Positions 11,299-20,800 of a stretch of DNA of 44,821 bases are shown one piece after another. The position numbers and the translations under genes were made by a program. The notes under the pieces are model-generated. The model worked only from the letters and a program-made list of their open reading frames with translations. It searched no databases and was not told the origin of the DNA. Origin of the DNA: Candolleomyces eurysporus. Taxonomy: Eukaryota > Basidiomycota > Agaricomycetes > Agaricales > Psathyrellaceae. Position 1 is the stretch's first letter. Each line of letters begins with the position of its first letter. The DNA is taken from NCBI GenBank assembly GCA_027579435.1, contig JANBPK010001254.1:1-44821 (forward strand). The letters are read 5' to 3'.

Positions 11299-11582
11299 TT
11301 TGTGTGTTTGATAAACCCAAGATAATCCAACTCCTGCAAAGCTCTGATAAACCGAGCTTGTACTTTGATCCACCATCTCTCCTCCATCTCTTCCGCTTCC
11401 TCCTCGCTGTCCCCGTCTTTGTCTGTAACATCATTGTCTTCCTCAGGTTGCTGATGCTGTTTCCCTTTCTGATTTTTGGTGGGACTCTGCTGGGCTTTCT
11501 TCATAGGAGACCTCTTTGACATCACAGTTGCACTAGCCTTCCTGCCACCTGGATTCTTCCCTTTACTTGGTGAAGAAGAACT

Positions 11583-11862
11583 ACATCGGTAAGTGGGCCG
11601 TCGCTGCGTGCGGCAATTTCTCCAAGGCATTTTGACTCAAAAATCATACGATCCTAGAGAAACTTTAAGAAAAAAAACGAGCGGAAAACAGGTACATAGG
11701 TACAGAAGGAAAGCGCGACAACGGCAGGACGAGCTGCAATGCAACAAGTAAGCGTGAGACCGAATATTTGGATTAAGCCGGCCACTGCTGATGCGACCGG
11801 CATGTCTCAGGAACGGTGCACATCCACCCAGAGGATAAAGTACCCGAGCCAAAATGCCTCGG
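11583..11862 (+). mobile_element. 280-bp element with AACT target duplication in ORC3-like copy A
   Basis: Relative to copy B (gaagaact then ggcgctcttccc near 21130), copy A gains 284 bp flanked by AACT (11579-11582 and 11863-11866). The left end is ACATCGGTAAGTGGGCCGTC. The same terminus recurs in reverse orientation at 44432-44485. A subterminal word CCAAGGCATTTTGACTC (from about 11622) is matched in inverse by the right end gagccaaaatgcctcgg. It has no coding sequence. Superfamily unknown to me. Confidence 0.75.
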
Positions 11863-13177
11863 AACTGGTCTTCCCTCCTCTCCCTTTCCCCCTTGCCCTC
11901 TCCTTCTTCACCTCCTCTCTCTGAGTCTCCAAAACAGCTTGGAAGCTCTCAAACCAACCATACACATTAATCAACCTCCCACTGTCCAAGTAACGTGTAT
12001 TGTCAAAAGAGGACACTCGTATCTGGGCATCTCCATAAAGATTCATCTGATACCCTGTCATCATCTCAGCGGCTTTTGCTCCTGTGGTGTTTGCATTGGG
12101 CAATGTTGAGAAAGGCAGGGCAAATTTGAGTGGGCGTAGGAGGCCTGAGAGGGGGGAGGCATGGATCGAGGGATTACCAAGCTAGAAATGGATAAAAGAA
12201 AGNAAAAAAAACAGATTTCATTGGGGTATGCAATGCTAGAGTGAGCGGGAGGGTGTAGGGGCTTAGTTCAGAGAGGAAGAGCATTATACCTGTATCCCAA
12301 ACTTCCCACAGCAGGACGGCTTCTTGCCATTCAAGCAGCAGGTTCCTATGTGGGTCAAAGAAAGGATGTAAGGATGAGTTGGGCTGGTATTCAGAAAATA
12401 AGAAAAACCTCAGGAAGTCCTTGATCCAATTGGCCATTTCAGCAGCAATGGTTTTGCTGTTTTCATCCAATGCCTGGCCCTGCATCAAGTTTCTAAATTT
12501 GATTTGTGCTGCTTTCAAATCCTCAACACCCTCTGCATCCATTGATTGCAGGAATTTGTGTATTTCATGGGACAGACGGCGCAGTTGGTCTGGGTTAAGT
12601 TTCCTACATCGAATGGAGAAAGGTTGGTTAGGCTTTTGTGCAAATTGAGACAATAGGAGAGTGAAAAGCCTCACTTCAAGATTAAACTTAAGTACCCCAA
12701 ACTTCTTTCCAGCCCACTGCTCTTTTCCTTCCTTTTCAGGAACATGCCACCAAAATCATGCACTGGCAGATTGTTCTCAAGGTTACACCCCAACCCTTTA
12801 TACCCTTCTCTAACAAAGAAAAATTGCATCAATTGTGTGAGGTTGAACACAATCCAGATCAATTTGTATTGCTGTGCCAAAACTCTACAACCCTACCTCC
12901 AACACCCCTGGCAGCCTCATGCACTTCTGCCCATGCCCTTTCTGCGAAAGATGGCACCACTGTTTGTGCCTCCTCACACACATAATCAACAATGTTCTGA
13001 CAAACTAAATAAAAAGCAAAAGCAAACAAAAATGAAAACACCAACCTCCCAGCTAGGAACTCGATGCAGAAGCCATGGTAACCTCCGTGCCACCTCAGCC
13101 TTGACCTCAACCTCAGCCTCTTAGCCAACTTGCCCAACACCAATAAATGTAACCCTCTCAAGTGGTATCTGAAACAG

Positions 13178-13894
13178 ATGCTGGACAAGGAGGAGAAGAA
13201 GAGTGCAAAGAGGAGGCAGAGTTTATGGAGTGCTTCCATGGCAATAAAAGGCATGCCAAGGACAACTCAAAGTGCTGTTAGCACTTGGATGAGTGTTGCT
13301 ACTTGCACCTCCAAGACTGGGTATGGTGGTGCCTTTACTGGCCTGCCCAGGATTACTGGGACACCAAGTCCCTCAAAAAGCTCTACCACCACCACCAGCA
13401 ATGGTAGGAGGAGTGCAGTCAAGAGCCCCAGTGCCAGTCCAGGAAAAAAGAGGAAGATGATGGTGTTTGAGACCAAGTTTGTAACTCCCCCACCCGTTCT
13501 TTTCTCCTCTCTCCCTGCTGAGGAGGATGAAGACAAGGATGGGAATGGCAACAAGGCGCTGCTTGAGGTGCTCTCATCACTCCCACAGGCACTTGTGCAT
13601 ATTGCACAGCAGCCTATTGTTCATGGGTGGTTGTTTGCCAAAGGTGGGGTGTCAGGGAATGTGAGGGCTGTTGTACAGGTGAGGAGGCTGGTGTATGAAT
13701 TACTTGGGGGCAATACCGGCAAAGATGATGATGAAGAAGAAGAAGAAGCAGGATTGGACAATGAAGATGAGGATGTGGAGATGGATGAGGAAAATGAGGT
13801 AGAGAGTGTGTTGACCTGGAGGAGTAGCAAAAGCAGGAGCAGGAGTCAGAGCCATGTTAATACCAGGAAAAGTAGGAAGACAAAGAAGAATTAG
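13178..13894 (+). CDS. Hypothetical protein with acidic run and Arg/Ser/Lys-rich tail
   Basis: The open frame runs from an upstream stop at 13079 to a TAG at 13892-13894. The first in-frame ATG is at 13178 (238 codons), but an upstream exon may exist: a tag acceptor ends at 13123, and an open frame at 12758-12985 could supply a start. Residues include a basic N-terminal segment (KEEKKSAKRRQ), a Ser/Thr/Pro-rich linker, GKKRKMMVFETKFVTPPP, a hydrophobic block (LLEVLSSLPQALVHIAQQP), a long acidic run (DDDEEEEEAGLDNEDEDVEM) and a basic tail ending RKSRKTKKN. The composition suggests a nuclear protein; I do not recognise the family. It lies in the unique spacer between the two duplication copies. 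Confidence 0.5.
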   Translation: MLDKEEKKSAKRRQSLWSASMAIKGMPRTTQSAVSTWMSVATCTSKTGYGGAFTGLPRITGTPSPSKSSTTTTSNGRRSAVKSPSASPGKKRKMMVFETKFVTPPPVLFSSLPAEEDEDKDGNGNKALLEVLSSLPQALVHIAQQPIVHGWLFAKGGVSGNVRAVVQVRRLVYELLGGNTGKDDDEEEEEAGLDNEDEDVEMDEENEVESVLTWRSSKSRSRSQSHVNTRKSRKTKKN

Positions 13895-14764
13895 GAGGAG
13901 AATTGGAAAGAGCTGGTGTTAGGTTCAGGAGATACTACCAATAGTAAACTGCTCATGTTGCAGAACATGGAGGTAAAGGTGAAAGGTGGTAAGAAGGCTT
14001 TACAGGAGTTGGTTTGTCTGAATTGTATGGGTGGGATTTGAACAAGATGTTGGGTTCAGACTCAGAGCACAATTTCTTTGTGTGCCATTGGTAGTTATTT
14101 ATCAACCTTGTCATATGTATCAAGTAGCTCTACTTCTTTGCTGTATCCTTTACTAGTGTGCTTGCTGTCTAATCCTATCAAAATCAAGTTCATAAATGTG
14201 TTCCTATCCACTAGAATCCTGAAATCTTGAGGTAAGTTGTAAATACCTACCCTGGGCTGTCACCCAAACAGTTGTGATCAATATGAGCAGTGGAGGGATT
14301 GAAAGGACAGCAACCTTTGACTTGGTTGAATGGCTTGTGATTTCAAGAGGAGTAACTAGTGATCCAATTTTCTTGGTGAAGAGAAGGGCGCATTTTGAAG
14401 TTTGTGAAGCATACTTTATATTGTATACAAGTGGTATGGTGGAACAAATGCTTATGGGACTGGGAACATATATACTTGGTTCCTTGCTACAAGTCAAGAA
14501 AGGGCCAATGCCTGTTTTCAAACAGGGCCCAATTACACTGCCTGTGCCAACTGTTTGGGACACTGCTCAGTCAAAAGTCACAGAATCATCCATGATAGGG
14601 AGGAAACAGAAGAAGCAGGAAGAAACACAATAGTATGATTGAGCAGTCAGAAAGGGATGTATGACAGAGTATCACACTATCCTCCTTGTCCATTCCCAAA
14701 ACACAGAGAATCACTTGTAGGTTCAGCAAGACAGAATGATCCTGGAATCTGTGATCCCAAGAAG
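13895..14764. other. Spacer between the hypothetical gene and duplication copy B
   Basis: One open frame, ATG at 14283 to a TAG at 14631-14633 (116 codons, containing LVEWLVISRG and MVEQMLMGLGTYILGSLLQ), has no motif I recognise and no support from a second copy. Otherwise nothing is seen. Confidence 0.25.
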
Positions 14765-15417
14765 GCCTGATATTCCAATAACTGATTGTGTACAGGGAAC
14801 CAGTTCAACAGTGAAGGTAATTTTGCAGAAATGGGAGAGATTGAGTATGATTAAGTGTTCACATAGACAGGCCATCAAGGTCATTGATCTGAAGAATATA
14901 AGGGAGCTGTTCCATTGGTGTTGAGATTTAGGAGACATGACATGATATGAGAAATTGATAATACATCCAAAATGCAAAGACACAGGAACAATGAACCAAA
15001 AAGTAAAAAAAAAAAGATGAGGATGAGAAGCAGATACAGGAATCCAATGGCATATGGGTTGGCTTTAAATGCAAGGGAAAGTGTGAACTGGGTTGAGTCT
15101 AAAACCTGATGTGATAAATGATTCAAAGTGTTGTGGTAAGAGGGACTGTGAATGTTTGAGTGGGAGAAAGGTAACATACATAGCAGAGTCCTGCAGTTTG
15201 CATGGTGATTGTGGCAGATGTGGTCATCATTCCAGTACTTCTTCAACTGTGGTGCAGCGTTGGCAAAAGAGAATGAAGGGCAGGGCAGGTGGTACACACA
15301 TCTTGACTTGTTGAGAGATGGGTGTGAAATGGAATCACCAGCAGATGATTGTTGTTGGCTACCAAGCCTCAGATTGCTCTGAAAAATGGAGAGGTTGGGT
15401 CATGGGACATTCAAGTT

Positions 15418-16335
15418 CATGGAGAAGCTGGAGAAGCAGACTTACTTGCTATACAACAGATGAGCTGAATAGCAAAAAATTCAGGTTTATTGGGAGGCAG
15501 ACTTACAAACTATACAACAGATGAGCTGAATGGCAAGAAATTCAGGTTCACAGGAAAGCAGACTTACAAACTATACAACAGATGAGCTGAATGGCAAGAA
15601 ATTCAGGTTCATGAGAAAGCACACTTACTCCCTATACAACAAATGAGCTGAATGGCAAGAAATTCAGGTTCATGAGGAAGCAGACTTACTTCCTATACAA
15701 CAGATGGGCTGAATGGCAAAAAATTGAGGTTCATGAGGAAGCAGACTTACTCGCTATACAATAGATGAGCTGAACAGCGAGAAATTCAGGTTCTTGAGGG
15801 AGCAGACTTACAAACTATACAACAGATGAGTGTGATGACAAGAAACTCAGATGCATGAGGAAACAAACTTACAAACTATACAACAGATGAAATGAATGGC
15901 AAGAAATTCAGGTTCATGAGGAAGCAGACTTACGTGCTATAGAAAGGATGAGCTGAATGGCAATAAATACAGATTCATGAGGAAGCAGACTTACCTCCTA
16001 TACAACAGATGAGCTGAATGGGAAGCAATCAAGGTTCATGAGGTAGCAGACTTACCTGCTATACAACAGATGAGCTGAATGGCAAGAAATCCATGTTCAT
16101 GCAGAAGCACTCACATACTACACAACAGATAAGCTGAACAGCAAAAAATCCATGTTTATGAGGAATCAGACTTACTAGCTATACAACAAATGATCTGAAT
16201 GGCAGGATACACAGGTTCATAAGGGAAGCAGACCTACTTGCTATACAACAGATGAGCTGAACGGCAAGAACTTCACGTTCATGAGCAGGCAGACTTACTT
16301 CCTACACAACAGATAAACTGAGTGGCAAGCAATTC
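15418..16335 (-). repeat. 61-bp minisatellite, copy B array (about 15 units)
   Basis: About 15 units of 61 bp, same family as 4486-4980. Unit starts (caagaa) at 15534, 15595 and 15656 give the period. On the minus strand GTAAG is kept in 13 units, with GTGAG and GTAGG in the other two. Most units keep an AG-ending acceptor-like word. The array starts about 230 bp past the stop of ULD gene B, on its 3' side, the same arrangement as in copy A. Confidence 0.9.
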
Positions 16336-16562
16336 AATCAAACAGACATACCGTCTATCCGGCCAAAATGTTTGCAGGCAATATTATTTATATGCACATC
16401 CAAGGAACCGTTGATACGCATAATTCAATCCACATTATCGATTTCGCGGGGTCGATGAACCAGTGTTCAATCCAATATTTATCTCTCAGTGTGAAAGGCT
16501 TTTAGGGAAACTGCACATTGCACTCACCACGATTTCGCTGGTTCTCAGGTGACGAAAATGAT

Positions 16563-17552
16563 TCACTTCCTGCCCTTCCTGGCTCGGACTGTTGATTTCG
16601 TAAGCCCCCCTGGATGGGAGCGTAAACCGGGTTTGACATCGTCGACTGCCGCCTCGATGCTTAGCACTTCCTCTGCTTTAAGACGGGATATATTTCGAGG
16701 TTACGCACCAAACAAGCCACCCTTGGTCCAAATACGTCCCAAGTTTCGTCTTTTCACATTTCGGACATATGCCCATTTTCGCAAAATCCTTCACCCATTC
16801 CCGCTTCACCAGCATGCTCATCACCAGCTCCTCCCCCACCAACGCATCACTCCAATCCCGAGCGTTGATCAGCGTCCCGTTTCGACGCGTGATACAATAC
16901 CGCTTCTCGACGACACGGTCCTCACCTACCTTTCCTCTGAAATGCCTGCCCAAGATATAGTGCAGGTCCTGCGATGTCAAGCTTAGTCAAACGTGCGTCG
17001 CAAAAGGAAGGTTGGGAGAAACCCCGAAATCATCTCTCACCTCGTACATGGCGATGACCGACCAAGGGAGCGTAAAAGTTTCGCCCAACGCGTCCGTGAT
17101 AGAGACTGCGTTTGCATTGCCGAAGCCCACAGTTTGAGGCTGATTCCTTTGCATAAGTTGAAGCGTCCGTAACAGCTCTGTGACTTCCCGATCTATGACG
17201 AATTTGGTGCATTTTCATCTAGCAGCACAATCTACCACCGATAGATGACTCACATTCTGCCGGGTTATTGTGGATAATCTGGTTGCCTGCCACGTAATTG
17301 ACCGTTATGCTGCCAATAGCGGCATTGTTATTTGGCAATATCTGGATGCCGCCCGGTGCAGGCTCTAACGGTGGTGATAGCCTTATCAACCAATCTGTCG
17401 CTGCAGACAAANGACTCACGCTCATCGCCACTGGGCGGATTACCAGCGTTCTTGCCCCGTCGCAGCTTCAGAAAACCTCGGCGCAACAGCGAGAGAAAAG
17501 CCATGCGCAAGCTCTTGCTTTTGTTCGAAGGTGAATTGCCAGTGCTATCCAT
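16563..17552 (-). CDS. ULD (ubiquitin-like domain) hypothetical protein, copy B
   Basis: Same five-exon structure as copy A: 17420-17552, 17254-17364, 17041-17192, 16709-16968, 16563-16659 (753 nt, 250 aa), with introns of 55, 61, 72 and 49 nt. The N at 17412 falls in intron 1. The protein shows FLSLLRRGFLKLRR, a conserved GSITVNYVAGNQ segment (copy A: DSITVNNVAGNQ), ITDALGETFTLPWSV, DLHYILGRHFRGKVGED, ARDWSDALVGEELVMSML and a CPKC pair. The tail ends TVRARKGRK (copy A: TVRARKGTK). Two amino acids fewer than copy A come from a 6-nt difference in exon 2. Both copies are open with all splice signals, unlike their neighbours. Function unknown. Confidence 0.78.
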
Positions 17553-19289
17553 GTCAAGACGGCGGCTCGATGGTCGAGGGAGAGAAAAGAGACACTTGGG
17601 GGAAACAGGGCAGCAAGAGCAAGTATTGTGACGAAGGGTGGGTGTCAGGCACGGGACAACCTGTAGGTGATAGCAAAATGCACAGCCGTTCGATAGATCG
17701 AATAGTTGCGCTCATCGCACGATTCGGACAGCGATAAGACTAATCGGATGTTCCAGAGATTTGGTACTGTGTCCACGGGGACGGGAACAACTCACTGGCT
17801 ATTCATTCTATTCGCTCGATCAGGTATACATGCATCGTCATGTTCCCAATAAAGAGTCATGTGAAACACAGAAAAGGTATCCAAACCTCGAGGCCTGGTG
17901 CCATTCCACGGACACTGAGACTTCATGATGTCTCGGGGCGACATCCGGCGAGGTCTCCATGCATTGCATGGGCCGGCGCTCACCAAGTGGAAAGCTAGTA
18001 CGCGAATGGAAGGCCTCCCCGCCGGACGAAAGAGCCTATGAGAAAGAGTCGACGTTGACAACGAATCGATGCGATAGTACCAAATGCGGTCAGAAAGGAA
18101 ATTGCACTAGATTGAGAGGATCGTTGGCGAGGAGGGCAAGTGAACTAGACCTTGATGATAGGAGCAATCAAGCAGATCCATCGATAGTAAGAATATCGAG
18201 AGGAGAGTTTCAGTCCGGGAAGCGCCCGTCGGAACCTCCAGGGAATAACGGACCTTTATGCCGCTCCGGAAGCAAGAGCGGCGGCGGCGACATATTCAAC
18301 AGTTCTGTTGTATGGAGTTCACTAGGAATTCATCAATCACCAAGAGAACTGCTCAAAAGGAAGAGATAAGTGTGATTGATAGCCTTAGTATACATAGAGG
18401 TCTGGGGAAAGCGGGAATGAGACCAGGCAGACGCTGACCGCCCGATCATCATCGTATTGGGACAGAGCGGTTTAGGGCGACACCTTAGCCTGTGGTGCTG
18501 TGGGCTCGCGTGATTCCTTTGTCGTAGCAGCCGACCCGCTGTTTCTGTTGGGAGAGGCTGGCACCCAACCGCACCGACCGTGCTTCCACCTGCAAACCAT
18601 GAGGCCATGCACACCTACCCACCCACGGCGAGAACGATGCAGAGCACAATCGAAAGACGTACTATAATAATCAGGGCTCCAGCTAGAGCATATACCCAGT
18701 CCGATGCGGCTCCCAATGTATCCCATTCCCATCCCAGAACTGGCTTTGGTCGGTCGGGTGAGGTACGCGCAACTTTGCCGGCCGGAAAATGCGGTCCACC
18801 ATTCGTCAGATCGAGAGTGTTTGAAGAGATCTAGTGAGTCAAGAAGAAAACGCGCACACCGACGCGTCGAGTCGTTCCGAGGTGGCAGCGGCAGTGGAAA
18901 ATGCGTGCGGGGAATTGTTTGCGCGTGTTCCAAACCAAACCCGCCGGCAGATGTCTCCCGGAAGTGCCGTCGCCGTTGACGGGTACATCCGAAGAGGCGT
19001 CCACTGAATATTACTTTCACGCCATCTTGCTAGACCTGATATAGGCTGTGACACCAGTGGGACACCACATCTCCACGCAAATATCATTCCCGGGACGAAT
19101 CCAACAAAGAGACTTGCCCTCTGGTCGCTATCGCACGCCCCGTGCGTCCCCTCAGCTGAACCATCTCGCCACCGATCGCGCCCTCCTCCACTTATAGCGG
19201 TCTCCGCGCTCGAAATCACCGTCCTGCCCTCATCCCTCTCTCCCGGTGTTTCCACCTCATCGATCACTCATAGCAACGCCATCCTCCAC
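17553..19289. other. Region upstream of ULD gene B; no confident gene
   Basis: Counterpart of 6205-7899. Open frames differ from copy A by indels (for example at 17979-18060 and 18260-18330), which argues against a conserved coding sequence. A Gly-rich hydrophobic piece followed by SQYDDDRAVSVCL on the minus strand around 18420-18740 parallels copy A and may be a decayed membrane-protein gene. Confidence 0.3.
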
Positions 19290-20765
19290 CGATTAACCAA
19301 CTCCAGAATCTACCGCTCGGCCGTACACGACGGCTCCCTCTACACTCTCCTTTTCTTCAAGCTTCAAGTCCCATTCCTCCGAGAAGAGCGAGAACTTCTA
19401 CGCCTACCCACCGATCGCCCCGCATTCATCAACGCAGCTACAGGAGATAGAATTTCCAGAGAAGAGTTGAAGGCATCGTTGTTGAAATTGGGATTGGGAC
19501 TTTGTGACCTAATCATCCTTCCCTCTCTCCAGCGGTGCAAAACTACTAGTATGCGTCCTATCGGGAGACAACGTCGTCATGATCTTCAGCCTGGATTTGC
19601 TATCTTGGCCATTCATGCTGTTTGGGTGAGTACGCTTGCTCGCCCGCACCATCGATTCTATCCTAAGCTGATCTCTCTTCCTAGCGCTGTCGCGGCCGGA
19701 CTCAGGATTGCTCCCGAGACCAGTACCGCTCTCAAACTCTCTTATCAGTCGACCGACAGGAGAGCATGTATGCTCGTCGTTGCCCGTCTCTCCGTTGCAG
19801 TCGAGATGTCCGCCGGCATCCTCAAGGTCCCTGAACCCTATCTGGGTCATGGATAGATTGTAGGATTAGGCTATTGCGATTCAGAGCATCGACGAATAGG
19901 GCGTTTGCTGGGATTCGGGAAGTTGGAGACTGAGGAGAGATTTGCTGAAGCCCAGGCGGATGGGACGGTATACATTCGCTACAGCTCTGCTACAACTGTG
20001 AGTTCGTCGTCCTAATCTTGCGTTCTCTGATGCGACGTCTGCATAGAAAAAATCTAAAGGCATCGTAGTATGGATCACGCCTCGCCCCGTTGAAGCCGGT
20101 TCGACCAACAGATACCTGGGAGCCATCTCATCAAGCGGCAGGCTCCATCTTCGAAATGGCTCGGGAGCTCTCAAATCGACCCGGACAAGAACTGACGTCT
20201 CGTTGAATCTTTTACCATTCTACTGCATCATCAGTTCGTCTTTATGTCTCATTGCTGTCTCCTCCAGCGTAAAGCGTTGCTTATTGATGTGGTTCCCAAC
20301 GACAAGACTCATCGCACATCTCCACCACAGTTTCTATCTCGGATTGCCGACAGTTATCCTCACATCTCAGGCAGACGGTGTTCTGTCAGGCGATAGAATA
20401 TGAAGAGTCACAATGGCCATGATCGTACCTCCAATCTTACTAGTTTCAGCCTAGCACCCAGGTGAGCAGTTTTTCTGTTTTCGGATGTTCAAAAGCCCGT
20501 ACCCCAAGTACGACGAACTGACGATATAATCCTCGTAGCTACGACTGAGTGCAACTTGGGTTCCTCGCAAACCTTCATATCCGGTGCCGCACCTCTCTCC
20601 CATGCACTCGTTCACAACGTCGAACAGAAATTCAAACAACTCGGGTCAAGTCCAATTATCCTCAACGTGTATGGAACTGCAGAGACAACCCAAGTTGTGG
20701 CCGTCGTACCTCTAACTCGAGTAGTCTCCCTTGAAAGGATGTATGCCTTTGTAGTAATGATTTAG
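19290..20765 (+). pseudogene. 4-coumarate:CoA-ligase-like pseudogene, copy B, uninterrupted
   Basis: Contains the same motifs as copy A without the 1.5-kb insert: LREERELLRLPTDRPAF and INAATGDRISREEL, VVMIFSLDLLSWPFMLF, a P-loop-like motif split by an intron near 20000, LGLPTVIL, then GAAPLSHALVHNVEQKF and YGTAETTQ. CGA at 19380-19382 is intact where copy A has TGA. The frameshift near 19545 and the TAG at 20452-20454 (LA*HP) are shared with copy A, so they predate the duplication. Homology stops after the YGTAETT motif and the frame ends at 20763-20765, so the C-terminal domain is missing. Not able to encode a working ligase. Confidence 0.8.
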
Positions 20766-20800
20766 CTTAGACCATTAGGTGCCCTGATAACTACAATCAA

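Larger units (their letters stand above)
3885..12465 (+). repeat. Copy A of a large direct duplication
   Basis: Aligning by eye, about 3885-12465 matches about 14765-21720 in the same order and orientation: minisatellite, ULD gene, ligase-like pseudogene, ORC3-like gene. A 150-base sample around 10690 versus 20528 differs at roughly 13 positions. Copy A is about 1.6 kb longer. The difference is explained by the extra inserts at 9157-10688, 11030-11306 and 11583-11866, minus its shorter minisatellite. The right border is sharp: 12465 corresponds to 21720, after which the copies share nothing. The left border is gradual and approximate. Confidence 0.9.
10970..12731 (-). pseudogene. ORC3-like gene (origin recognition complex subunit 3), C-terminal part, copy A, disrupted
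   Basis: Exons read in order on the minus strand: about 12675-12731; 12409-12603 (LRRLSHEIHKFLQSMD, MANWIKDFL); 12267-12345 (LLWEVWDTG, FLSE); then from 12181 (NPSIHASPLSGLLRP, DSGRLINVYGWFESF, a long Lys/Ser-rich stretch, an acidic EEEAEEMEE run, and ARFIRALQELDYLGFIK). The last block matches the C-terminal end of ORC3, which helps build the replication origin complex in the nucleus. Damage: the intron donor after LSE reads CT (12265-12266) where copy B has GT; a 280-bp insert lies at 11583-11862; a hAT-type MITE at 11030-11298 cuts off the last 18 or so codons. I see no N-terminal half upstream of about 12.73 kb. Confidence 0.75.

Noticed and set aside
12859..13554. Minus-strand hydrophobic frames opposite the 238-codon hypothetical gene
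   Set aside because: They look like antisense shadows of the charged plus-strand protein.
4486..16335. Minisatellites considered as CRISPR arrays
   Set aside because: Units are contiguous 61-bp repeats without unique spacers, and the sequence is fungal.
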